Source: Pseudomonas reidholzensis | GTDB lineage: Bacteria > Pseudomonadota > Gammaproteobacteria > Pseudomonadales > Pseudomonadaceae | DNA length: 64,000 nt | NCBI RefSeq assembly: GCF_900536025.1 | Contig: NZ_UNOZ01000031.1 | Coordinates: 124,001-188,000, forward strand | Reading direction: 5' to 3' | Shown here: positions 1 to 8,219 of the stretch, in pieces | Position numbering within the stretch: the stretch's first letter is position 1 | How the letters are laid out: each line of letters starts with the position of its first letter | The notes under the pieces: model-generated | Seen by the model: only the letters and a program-made list of their open reading frames with translations | What the model was told of the DNA's origin: nothing | Databases searched by the model: none | Made by a program: the position numbers and the translations under genes

Positions 1-1032
1 GAAACGGCGCAGGTACTGCTCGCAACCGAGGCGCGCCTGGGCGCTGTCACCCGCGTTGGCCTGACGGGCAATGCTGGCAAGCAGTTCAGCCTGGTTTTCA
101 CCGGCCTGGTTGTCGCTGGCGGGCATCGCCAGCGAGCGCACGGGCCGGGTTACGGGCGGCATGCTGCGCGGCGCGGGCAACGCCGCTGGCAACGGGCGGG
201 CGATCGCTGCTGGCGGGCTGGCCGGCGGTGTCGGGGCGTCGGCCTGACGGACATAGGCGAACGACTGCGCGATACCCAGCGGCCGCATGCCCAAACGCGC
301 CAGCAGACTGCCTTCGGCGGGGCCGATGAACAGCACGCCCTGAGCATGGGTCAGCTGTTTCAGCACTTCGAACACCCGACGCTGGGTCGGCACATCGAAG
401 TAGATCAGCAAGTTGCGACAGAACACGAAATCGTACTGGCCATCGCGACTTTTCAGGGTCGGGTCCAGCACGTTGCCCACCTGCAGGCTGACCTGACGGC
501 TGACCTGTTCATGCAGCCGATGGCCTTCGTCGCACTCGCTGAAATGCCGCTCGCGAAACGCCTGGTCGCTGCCGCGGAACGAGTTGCGCCCGTACACTGC
601 CTGGCGGGCGCGGGCGACCGAATTGGGGCTGATATCCAGGCCGTCGATGCCGAACTGCTGGGGGTTCATGCCGCTGTCGAGCAGCGCCATGGAGATCGAG
701 TACGGCTCTTCGCCGGTCGAACACGGCAGGCTGAGAATCCGCAGGGGCCGGGCGCCAGCCAGCTCGGCCAGACGCTTGTGGGCAAGGCCGACCAGCGCGG
801 TGAACGATTCGGGGTAACGGTAGAACCACGTTTCAGGGACGATCACCGCCTCGATCAGCGCCTGCTGCTCGACCCCCGATTGGAGCAGCCGCAGCCAGTA
901 ATCGTCGAGGTCGTTGGCCTCCAGCGCCGCACAGCGCTGGCGCAGGGCGCGCTCGACCATCGGCGCGCCGACCGACTCGACGTCGAGGCCGATGCGCTCC
1001 TGGAGAAACCGGAAAAACCGCTGCTCGCTCAT
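1..1032 (-). CDS. wspC: CheR-type chemotaxis methyltransferase WspC (3' end beyond the window)
   Basis: Methylates glutamates of the membrane receptor WspA using S-adenosylmethionine, setting the sensitivity of the Wsp surface-sensing pathway that drives cyclic-di-GMP production. The open frame runs from the ATG at 1032 to the window edge (344 codons, no stop), so the C-terminal part, which carries TPR repeats in this family, is mostly missing here. Visible CheR features are a glycine-rich SAM loop reading SLPCSTGEEPYS and, further on, FVFCRNLLIYFD, the NxxxYF-type motif of CheR. A proline/alanine-rich linker follows, then the beginning of a helical segment (QAELLASIARQANAGD), as expected before TPRs. 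The ATG overlaps the wspB stop (ATGA), so translation is probably coupled. The assignment to Wsp rather than another Che system rests on the A-B-C order. Confidence 0.93.
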   Translation of the reverse strand, partial: MSEQRFFRFLQERIGLDVESVGAPMVERALRQRCAALEANDLDDYWLRLLQSGVEQQALIEAVIVPETWFYRYPESFTALVGLAHKRLAELAGARPLRILSLPCSTGEEPYSISMALLDSGMNPQQFGIDGLDISPNSVARARQAVYGRNSFRGSDQAFRERHFSECDEGHRLHEQVSRQVSLQVGNVLDPTLKSRDGQYDFVFCRNLLIYFDVPTQRRVFEVLKQLTHAQGVLFIGPAEGSLLARLGMRPLGIAQSFAYVRQADAPTPPASPPAAIARPLPAALPAPRSMPPVTRPVRSLAMPASDNQAGENQAELLASIARQANAGDSAQARLGCEQYLRRF

Positions 1033-1550
1033 GCTGGCTCCTGCCCGGGTGCTTCAGGGAACAGCAGCCGACGTACCTCGTCAGGCAGCAGGTCGTTCAC
1101 CTGGATACGTTGCAGCAAGCCCTCGGCGTCCTGGCGTACCGGGCCCAGGTAGGGCGCTTCGGCGTTGTCCAGGCCGTAGGGCTGGAATTCATCGGGATGA
1201 CAGCGCAGGGTGTCGGTGGCCTGCTCGAGAATCAGCCCCAGGCGCAGCTCCACGCCTGCCGCCGCCGGCTGATAACGCACCACTACCAGGCGGGTACTGG
1301 TGCGCAGCGCGGCCGGGGTGGCGAAGCTCAGTGCCGACAGGTCGATCACCGGGATCAGCGCCCCGCGATGGGTGAGGATCCCGGCCACCCAGGCGGGTGC
1401 CTGGGCAATCGGCTTGAGCACCCGGCGCGGCAGCACTTCGATGACCTCGCGGACATCCAGGGCAAAGCGCTGCTGCCTGAGCCGAAACTGCAGGTAGAGG
1501 GCGCCGTTGCCGTGGCCGGCCGGTGTTTCGCGAGGGTGCAGGTCGGTCAT
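1029..1550 (-). CDS. wspB: CheW-like coupling protein WspB
   Basis: Cytoplasmic adaptor linking the receptor WspA to the WspE kinase. The 173-residue protein is one CheW domain, with the typical opening FRLRQQRFALDVREVIEVLP and the ILTHRGALIPVIDL segment common to CheW proteins. It lies 5 nt downstream of wspA and overlaps wspC by 4 nt (ATGA), so the three genes form one transcript. Wsp has two CheW-like proteins (WspB and WspD). Position directly after the receptor and before the CheR gene identifies this one as WspB. Confidence 0.92.
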   Translation of the reverse strand: MTDLHPRETPAGHGNGALYLQFRLRQQRFALDVREVIEVLPRRVLKPIAQAPAWVAGILTHRGALIPVIDLSALSFATPAALRTSTRLVVVRYQPAAAGVELRLGLILEQATDTLRCHPDEFQPYGLDNAEAPYLGPVRQDAEGLLQRIQVNDLLPDEVRRLLFPEAPGQEPA

Positions 1551-1555
1551 CGTCG

Positions 1556-3178
1556 TCAGACTTTGAAGCGCGACACACCGCCGCGCAGGCCCGCCGCCAC
1601 CTGGCTCAGCTCATCGATGGCGAAACTGGCCTGGCGCAGCGATTCGACCGTCTGCGTGCTGGCATCGCTGAGCTGCGCCAGCGCCTGGTTGATCTGCTCG
1701 GCACCGGTGGCCTGGGCCTGCATGCCGTCGTTGACCATCAGCACGCGCGGCGCCAGGGCCTGCACCTGATGGATGATCTGGCTGAGCTGCTCGCCGACCT
1801 GCTGCACCTCGAACATGCCGCGGCGCACCTCCTCGGAGAACTTGTCCATGCCCATCACCCCGGCCGAGACCGACGACTGGATTTCACGGACCATCTGCTC
1901 GATGTCGTAGGTGGCGACGGCGGTCTGGTCGGCCAGGCGGCGCACCTCGGTGGCCACCACGGCGAAGCCTCGGCCGTATTCACCGGCCTTCTCGGCCTCG
2001 ATCGCGGCGTTGAGCGAAAGCAGGTTGGTCTGGTCGGCGACCTTGACGATGGTCACCACCACCTGGTTGATGTTGCTGGCCTTCTCGTTGAGGATGCCCA
2101 GCTTGGCGTTGACCAGGTCGGCCGCGCCCATCACCTGGTGCATGGTTTCTTCCATACGGGCCAGGCCCTGCTGGCCGGAGCCGGCGAGGATCGAGGCCTG
2201 GTCGGCGGCCGAGGTCACTTCGGTCATGGTCCGCACCAGGTCGCGCGAGGTCGCGGCGATTTCCCGCGAGGTGGCGCCGATTTCAGTGGTGGTAGCGGCG
2301 GTTTCGGTGGCGGTGGCCTGCTGCTGCTTGGAGGTGGCGGCGATCTCGGTGACCGAGGTGGTCACCTGCACCGAAGAGCGCTGGGCCTGGGCGACCAGGT
2401 TGGCGAGGGCCTCGGCCATTTCGTTGAACCCGGTTTCGATGGCGCCGAACTCGTCCTTGCGCTCCAGGTTCAGGCGCATGCTCAGGTCGCCGGAGCGCAG
2501 CTTGTCGAGGGCATGCACGATACGTTGCATGGGAGTGGTGATGGCGCGCATCAGCAGCAGGCCGCAGATGCCCGCGGCGATGATCGCCAGCACCAGCGAA
2601 ACGATCATGCTGCCCTTGGCCGTGGCCACGGCGCTGACGATTTCACTGGTGGCGTTGTCGGCGGCTTCACGGTTGCGCTCGATGACGGTGTTGAGGTGCT
2701 TGCGCCCATCGACCCAGGCCGGGGTGAGCACTTCGCTGATCAGCCGCTGCGCTTCGTCATAGTTCTGCTGCCGGTAGGCCTCGAGGACCTGCTTGATGTC
2801 CTCGACATAGCGCTGTTCCATGCCGACGAAGGTATCGAAGCTGGCCTGGTCTTCGCGGGTGCGAATGGTCCCCTGATAACTGGCCATGTGCTGGCGCAGA
2901 CGATCCTCGAAGCCCTTGAACAGCTCCAGGTCGGCGCTGGTGATTTCGCGGTGATTGCTCAGGCCGACCAGTTGCTGGCTGGTGACGTAGCTGTCGACCC
3001 AGGCACTGCGGATCATCGAGCTGTAGTAGACGCCGGGGATGGCGTCCGAGCCGACCGCCTCCTCGCTCGCCGAGATCGCCACCAACCTTGAGTAGGCGGC
3101 CACGATCATCAGCAGCATGATGGCGATGATCACGGCGAAACTTGCCAGGATCCGTTGGCGCATGGTCCAGTTCTTCAC
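1556..3178 (-). CDS. wspA: methyl-accepting chemotaxis protein WspA
   Basis: Inner-membrane receptor of the Wsp surface-sensing system. The 540 residues show a first membrane helix (about 8-28), a periplasmic helical sensor region, a second membrane helix (about 189-211), a HAMP segment beginning at the TTPMQRIVHALDKLRSGDLS stretch, and a long coiled-coil signalling domain. The conserved hairpin tip (EKAGEYGRGFAVVATEVRRL) lies near residues 390-410. It is the first gene of the leftward wsp operon; wspD-E-F-R would lie beyond the window edge. By knowledge of the family, it responds to surface contact and activates the diguanylate cyclase WspR through WspE. The upstream 127 bp before the DUF533 gene should hold the promoter, but no clear motif is visible. 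Confidence 0.93.
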   Translation of the reverse strand: MKNWTMRQRILASFAVIIAIMLLMIVAAYSRLVAISASEEAVGSDAIPGVYYSSMIRSAWVDSYVTSQQLVGLSNHREITSADLELFKGFEDRLRQHMASYQGTIRTREDQASFDTFVGMEQRYVEDIKQVLEAYRQQNYDEAQRLISEVLTPAWVDGRKHLNTVIERNREAADNATSEIVSAVATAKGSMIVSLVLAIIAAGICGLLLMRAITTPMQRIVHALDKLRSGDLSMRLNLERKDEFGAIETGFNEMAEALANLVAQAQRSSVQVTTSVTEIAATSKQQQATATETAATTTEIGATSREIAATSRDLVRTMTEVTSAADQASILAGSGQQGLARMEETMHQVMGAADLVNAKLGILNEKASNINQVVVTIVKVADQTNLLSLNAAIEAEKAGEYGRGFAVVATEVRRLADQTAVATYDIEQMVREIQSSVSAGVMGMDKFSEEVRRGMFEVQQVGEQLSQIIHQVQALAPRVLMVNDGMQAQATGAEQINQALAQLSDASTQTVESLRQASFAIDELSQVAAGLRGGVSRFKV

Positions 3179-3305
3179 AATCAGCCCTCAAGAATTCAGT
3201 GCGAGCGGGAAAATCGCCGAAGTATAGCCCAGGCGTGTTTCGCGTTCGCGACTCAATTGCAGGCGGATTCAGGCATCCTTGCCTACGGAGTGGCCATTTG
3301 CCGGC

Positions 3306-4001
3306 TTATTGACCTGCGGCAAGCCTGACCTGGCTCTCCAGCTCCTGGCGCAGGGCCGGATCCAGCTTCAGTTGACGCGCCAGTTCGTCGAGGTAGCTGC
3401 GCTCCATGAAGTTTTCCTGGTCGACCATCATCACGCTGGCCAGGTACATCTCGGCCGCCATTTCCGGGGTCTGCGCGGCGCGTGCCACTTCGGCCGGGTC
3501 CAGCGGCTTGTTGAGTTCGGCGTGCAGCCAGTGCTGCAGTTCACGGTCGCTGTCCAGGCGGGTGAATTCGCCTTCGATCAGTGCGCGTTCACGGTCATCG
3601 ATATGGCCATCGGACTTGGCCGCCGCCACCAGTGCACGCAGCACCGCCTGGCTGTGCTGCTCGGCTTCGGCCGGCGGCAGGCGGTCGAGGGTCTGCGGCT
3701 CACGGCTGCTGCCCTGTGCCTGGTTGGCCTGCCAGTTGCCATAGGCCTTGTAGGCCAGCACGCCGAGTGCGGCCAGGCCGCCATAGGTGAGCACCTTGCC
3801 GCCGTATTTGCGCGCGCTCTTGTTGCCCAGCAGCAGGCCCATGGCGCTGCCAGCCAAGGCACCGCCGCCGGCACCGGAGAGCAGGCTGCCGAGGCCGCCG
3901 GCGCCCAGGCCAGGCTTGTGACCGGCGCCCTTGCCGGCCTGCTTGCCGAGCAGTTCCTGACCGGACTTGAACAGTTGATCGAGCAAACCTCGGGTGTTCA
4001 T
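3306..4001 (-). CDS. DUF533 (YebE-like) TerB-fold protein
   Basis: Function unknown. The 231-residue protein has a glycine/alanine-rich first third (about 25-60) with a hydrophobic stretch (YGGKVLTYGGLAALGVLAYK) that could be a membrane helix or glycine-zipper. A helical domain from about residue 105 carries acidic TerB/calcium-type segments (AAKSDGHIDDRERALIEGEF). This layout matches the DUF533/YebE family, related to tellurite-resistance TerB. It is monocistronic, read away from the polyamine operon and towards wspA. The role remains unassigned; only the family call is confident. Confidence 0.8.
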   Translation of the reverse strand: MNTRGLLDQLFKSGQELLGKQAGKGAGHKPGLGAGGLGSLLSGAGGGALAGSAMGLLLGNKSARKYGGKVLTYGGLAALGVLAYKAYGNWQANQAQGSSREPQTLDRLPPAEAEQHSQAVLRALVAAAKSDGHIDDRERALIEGEFTRLDSDRELQHWLHAELNKPLDPAEVARAAQTPEMAAEMYLASVMMVDQENFMERSYLDELARQLKLDPALRQELESQVRLAAGQ

Positions 4002-4222
4002 TGATGCGTCTCCACAGTGCGCAAGGTAACGCCCAGATTAAGGCCTGGCCGAAGGTTCGCCACGGGGGTATTTGCTTCGGGATGTTGCATGCAGCGGCAA
4101 AATCGCAACTAGACTCGATTTCGCCGATCCGCTGCGCTGGCGATAAGCGCACTACGCTTGAACGATCGCACCCTGCGTTGCCAATGACTGCCCGCCCCTG
4201 ATGACCAACAAGAGGGAATACC

Positions 4223-5374
4223 ATGTCAGTGCACAAGACCGCCCTGCTCAGCGCCCTGAGCAGCGCCCTGCTGGCCAGCGCCAGCCTGCAGGCGGCCGAG
4301 CCGCTCAAGGCCGTGGGTGCCGGTGAAGGCCAACTCGACATCATTGCCTGGCCGGGCTACATCGAGCGCGGCGAAAGCGACAAGGCCTACGACTGGGTCA
4401 GCGGGTTCGAGAAGGACACCGGCTGCAAGGTCAGCGTCAAGACCGCCGCCACCTCCGACGAAATGGTCAGCCTGATGACCAAGGGCGGCTACGACCTGGT
4501 CACCGCGTCCGGCGATGCCTCGCTGCGGCTGATTGCCGGCAAGCGCGTGCAGCCGATCAATACCGCACTGATCCCCAACTGGAAGAACCTCGACCCGCGC
4601 CTGCAGAACGGTGGCTGGTACGTGGTCGACAAGGCCGTCTACGGCACGCCTTATCAGTGGGGCCCCAACGTGCTGCTGTACAACAGCAACGTGTTCAAGC
4701 AGCCGCCGACCAGCTGGAGCGTGGTGTTCGAGCCGCAGGACCTGCCCGACGGCAAGCCCAACAAGGGCCGCGTGCAGGCCTACGATGGGCCGATCTATAT
4801 TGCCGACGCGGCGCTGTACCTGAAGTCGACCCAGCCGGCGCTGGGCATCCAGGACCCTTACCAGCTCAACGAAACCCAGTACAAGGCGGTGCTCGAGCTG
4901 CTGCGCAAGCAACAACCGCTGATCCACCGCTACTGGCACGACGCGACGGTGCAGATGAGCGACGTCAAGAACGAAGGCGTGGCGGCGTCCAGCTCATGGG
5001 GCTACATGGTCAACGGCCTGAAAGCCGACAACCAGCCGGTGGCCTCGACCATCCCCAAGGAGGGGGCCACCGGCTGGGCCGACACCACCATGCTGCACAG
5101 CGAGGCCAAGCACCCGAACTGCGCGTACAAGTGGATGGACTGGTCATTGCAACCCAAGGTCCAGGGTGACGTGGCGGCCTGGTTCGGCTCGTTGCCGGCA
5201 GTCCCGGCGGCCTGTACCGGCAGCGAGCTGCTGGGCGCCGAAGGGTGCAAGACCAACGGCTTCGACAACTTCGACAAGATCGCCTTCTGGAAGACCCCGC
5301 AGGCTGAGGGCGGCAAGTTCGTGCCGTACAGCCGCTGGACCCAGGACTACATCGCGATCATGGGCGGCCGCTAG
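4223..5374 (+). CDS. ydcS: polyamine ABC transporter periplasmic binding protein (YdcS-like)
   Basis: Periplasmic receptor of a spermidine/putrescine-family importer. The 383-residue protein has a cleavable signal peptide (about 1-24, ending ASASLQAA) and a type II periplasmic-binding fold. The early motif LDIIAWPGYIERG is typical of PotD/PotF/YdcS proteins. It is the first gene of a five-gene operon whose last gene is a gamma-aminobutyraldehyde dehydrogenase. That context points to putrescine or a related polyamine as ligand. A purine-rich site (AAGAGGGAATACC) precedes the ATG. The symbol is given by analogy with E. coli ydcS; the exact substrate is inferred. Confidence 0.88.
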   Translation: MSVHKTALLSALSSALLASASLQAAEPLKAVGAGEGQLDIIAWPGYIERGESDKAYDWVSGFEKDTGCKVSVKTAATSDEMVSLMTKGGYDLVTASGDASLRLIAGKRVQPINTALIPNWKNLDPRLQNGGWYVVDKAVYGTPYQWGPNVLLYNSNVFKQPPTSWSVVFEPQDLPDGKPNKGRVQAYDGPIYIADAALYLKSTQPALGIQDPYQLNETQYKAVLELLRKQQPLIHRYWHDATVQMSDVKNEGVAASSSWGYMVNGLKADNQPVASTIPKEGATGWADTTMLHSEAKHPNCAYKWMDWSLQPKVQGDVAAWFGSLPAVPAACTGSELLGAEGCKTNGFDNFDKIAFWKTPQAEGGKFVPYSRWTQDYIAIMGGR

Positions 5375-5422
5375 GTCGCCATCGCGGGGCAGTGACAACA
5401 CGATGAACCGGTGGAGCCCGCA

Positions 5423-6463
5423 ATGCCCCTAGCCGTCCAGTTCACCCAGGTCTCGCGCAGCTTCGGCGAGGTCAAGGCCGTCGACCGGGTCAGCATCGAC
5501 ATCGAGGACGGCGAGTTCTTCTCCATGCTCGGCCCCTCGGGTTCGGGCAAGACCACCTGCCTGCGCCTGATCGCCGGCTTCGAACAGCCGAGCAGCGGCT
5601 CGATCCGCATCCACGGGGTCGAGGCCGCAGGCGTGCCGCCCTACCAGCGCGACGTCAACACGGTGTTCCAGGACTACGCGCTGTTCCCGCACATGAACGT
5701 CCTCGACAACGTCGCCTATGGCCTCAAGGTCAAGGGCGTGGCCAAAGCGGAGCGCCATGCGCGCGCCGACGAGGCCCTGGCGATGGTCGCCTTGAGCGGC
5801 TATGGCCAGCGCAAGCCGGCGCAGCTGTCGGGCGGCCAGCGCCAGCGCGTCGCCCTCGCCCGCGCGCTGGTCAACCGCCCGCGGGTGCTGCTGCTCGACG
5901 AACCGCTGGGCGCGCTCGACCTCAAGCTGCGCGAACAGATGCAGGGCGAACTGAAGAAGCTCCAGCGCCAGCTCGGCATCACCTTCATCTTCGTCACCCA
6001 CGACCAGACCGAGGCGCTGTCGATGTCTGACCGGGTCGCGGTGTTCAACCAGGGGCGCATCGAGCAGGTCGACACCCCGCGCAACCTCTACATGAAACCC
6101 GCGACGCCGTTTGTCGCCGAGTTCGTCGGCACCTCCAACGTGCTCCGCGGCGCCTTGGCCGAACAGCTCAACGGCAGCCCGACGGCGTTCTCCATTCGCC
6201 CCGAGCACATCCGCCTGGATGACCTCGCCGCCACCAGCGAGGAAGTCCAGGTCAGCGGCCTGCTGCACGACATCCAGTACCAGGGCAGCGCCACCCGCTA
6301 CGAAGTGCAACTGGACAACGGCCAACTGCTGGCGGTGAGCCAGGCCAACGACCAATGGCTCGAGCATCCGCCGCGCTGGCAACCCGGCCAGCGCGTGCAA
6401 GCCCGCTGGCCACGCGAGGCGATGACGGTGCTGCGCGAGAGCGTCCTCGGCGAGGACCACTGA
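5423..6463 (+). CDS. ydcT: polyamine ABC transporter ATP-binding protein (YdcT/PotA-like)
   Basis: Cytoplasmic ATPase that powers the importer. Visible motifs are Walker A GPSGSGKT (residues 37-44), the ABC signature LSGGQ (135-139) and the Walker B aspartate near 159 followed by EPLGALD. A C-terminal TOBE-type regulatory domain follows (SIRPEHIRL). The ATG at 5423 is preferred over a GTG at 5411 because GGTGGAG lies six bases ahead of it. The product is 346 residues, normal for PotA-type ATPases. It follows the binding-protein gene after 48 bp and is separated by one base from the next permease. Confidence 0.9.
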   Translation: MPLAVQFTQVSRSFGEVKAVDRVSIDIEDGEFFSMLGPSGSGKTTCLRLIAGFEQPSSGSIRIHGVEAAGVPPYQRDVNTVFQDYALFPHMNVLDNVAYGLKVKGVAKAERHARADEALAMVALSGYGQRKPAQLSGGQRQRVALARALVNRPRVLLLDEPLGALDLKLREQMQGELKKLQRQLGITFIFVTHDQTEALSMSDRVAVFNQGRIEQVDTPRNLYMKPATPFVAEFVGTSNVLRGALAEQLNGSPTAFSIRPEHIRLDDLAATSEEVQVSGLLHDIQYQGSATRYEVQLDNGQLLAVSQANDQWLEHPPRWQPGQRVQARWPREAMTVLRESVLGEDH

Positions 6464-6464
6464 G

Positions 6465-7406
6465 ATGAGCGTGGCCGTGCAACCGCCGTCGCCAGGCTCA
6501 CCACTGCGGCGCTTTGCCAACCTGCTCTACCGACGCCCCAACCTGTACCTGCTGTTGTTGTTGGTCCCACCGCTGCTGTGGTTTGGCGCGATCTACCTGG
6601 GCTCGCTGCTGAACCTGCTCTGGCAAGGCTTCTATACCTTCGACGACTTCACCATGGCGGTGACCCCAGCGCTGACCCTGGCCAACTTCGTGGCCCTGTT
6701 CAACCCGGCCAACCTCGACATCATCCTGCGTACCGTGGGCATGGCCGTGGCGGTGTCGCTGGCCAGTGCAGTGGTGGCCTTCCCCATCGCGTACTACATG
6801 GCGCGCTATACCACCGGCAAGACCAAGGCGTTTTTCTATATCGCGGTGATGATGCCGATGTGGGCCAGCTACATCGTCAAGACCTACGCCTGGACCCTGT
6901 TGCTGGCCAAGGGTGGGGTGGCCCAGTGGTTTGTCCAGCAGTTGCAGCTGGACGGCCTGTTGCAGCTGGTGCTGACTATCCCCGGGGTTGGCGGGAGCAC
7001 GTTATCGACCTCGCACCTGGGGCGCTTCCTGGTGTTCGTGTACATCTGGCTGCCGTTCATGATCCTGCCGATCCAGGCTTCGCTCGAACGCCTGCCGCCG
7101 TCATTGCTGCAGGCGTCGGCCGACCTCGGCGCCAAGCCGCGGCAGACGTTTGTCCAGGTGATCCTGCCGCTGTCGGTGCCGGGCATCGCCGCTGGGTCGA
7201 TCTTCACCTTCTCGCTGACCCTGGGCGACTTCATCGTGCCGCAACTGATCGGCCCGCCGGGCTACTTCATCGGCAGCATGGTCTACGCCCAGCAAGGCGC
7301 GATCGGCAACATGCCGATGGCGGCGGCCTTCACCCTGGTGCCGATCGTGCTGATCGCCGTCTACCTGGCCATGGTCAAACGCCTGGGGGCCTTCGATGCA
7401 CTCTGA
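6465..7406 (+). CDS. ydcU: polyamine ABC transporter permease (YdcU/PotB-like)
   Basis: Inner-membrane channel subunit of the importer, 313 residues with about six hydrophobic helices, the first at LYLLLLLVPPLLWFGAIYLG. The cytoplasmic EAA loop that docks with the ATPase is seen as QASADLGAKPRQTFVQVILP. It begins one base after the ATPase stop and overlaps the second permease by 11 nt, so the two permeases are probably made in equal amounts as a heterodimer. Confidence 0.9.
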   Translation: MSVAVQPPSPGSPLRRFANLLYRRPNLYLLLLLVPPLLWFGAIYLGSLLNLLWQGFYTFDDFTMAVTPALTLANFVALFNPANLDIILRTVGMAVAVSLASAVVAFPIAYYMARYTTGKTKAFFYIAVMMPMWASYIVKTYAWTLLLAKGGVAQWFVQQLQLDGLLQLVLTIPGVGGSTLSTSHLGRFLVFVYIWLPFMILPIQASLERLPPSLLQASADLGAKPRQTFVQVILPLSVPGIAAGSIFTFSLTLGDFIVPQLIGPPGYFIGSMVYAQQGAIGNMPMAAAFTLVPIVLIAVYLAMVKRLGAFDAL

Positions 7407-8202
7407 ACGCGCGTCACTGAGCCTGCGCCTGGCGGCGTGGGGTGGTTTGCTGTTCCTGCACTTTCCGATCCTGATCATCCTGCTCTACGCCTTCAATACC
7501 GAAGACTCGGCGTTCAGCTTTCCGCCGCGCGGGTTTACCCTGAAGTGGTTTGCCGTGGCCTTCTCGCGCCCGGACGTGCTCGAGGCGATCAAGCTGTCGC
7601 TGCAAGTGGCCTGCCTGGCCACGCTGATCGCCCTGGTGCTCGGCACGCTGGCGTCGGCGGCGCTGTACAAGCGCAATTTCTTCGGCAAGGAAAGCATCTC
7701 GCTGATGCTGATCCTGCCGATCGCCCTGCCCGGGATCATCACCGGCCTCGCCCTGCTCTCAGCGTTCAAGAGCCTGGGCATAGAACCTGGGATCTTCAGC
7801 ATCGTGGTGGGCCATGCGACGTTCTGCGTGGTGATCGTCTACAACAACGTCATCGCCCGCCTGCGCCGCACCTCGCAGAGCCTGATCGAAGCCTCGATGG
7901 ACCTCGGTGCCGACGGCTGGCAGACCTTTCGCTACATCATCCTGCCCAACCTCGGCTCGGCCCTGCTGGCGGGCGGCATGCTGGCGTTTGCCCTGTCGTT
8001 CGACGAAATCATCGTCACCACCTTTACCGCCGGCCATGAGCGCACCTTGCCGATCTGGTTGCTCAACCAGCTCAGCCGTCCGCGCGATGTGCCCGTGACC
8101 AACGTGGTCGCCATGCTGGTGATGCTGGTGACCATGCTGCCGATCCTCGGCGCCTACTACCTGACCCGCGGCGGCGAAGGCGTCGCCGGCAGCGGCAAAT
8201 GA
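7396..8202 (+). CDS. ydcV: polyamine ABC transporter permease (YdcV/PotC-like)
   Basis: Second membrane subunit of the importer, 268 residues with about six membrane helices. The EAA loop reads EASMDLGADGWQTFRYIILP. It overlaps the upstream permease and is followed after 17 bp by the aldehyde dehydrogenase. Order and pairing match the E. coli ydcSTUVW layout. Confidence 0.9.
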   Translation: MHSERASLSLRLAAWGGLLFLHFPILIILLYAFNTEDSAFSFPPRGFTLKWFAVAFSRPDVLEAIKLSLQVACLATLIALVLGTLASAALYKRNFFGKESISLMLILPIALPGIITGLALLSAFKSLGIEPGIFSIVVGHATFCVVIVYNNVIARLRRTSQSLIEASMDLGADGWQTFRYIILPNLGSALLAGGMLAFALSFDEIIVTTFTAGHERTLPIWLLNQLSRPRDVPVTNVVAMLVMLVTMLPILGAYYLTRGGEGVAGSGK

Positions 8203-8219
8203 CCCTGGAGGACTCGTCC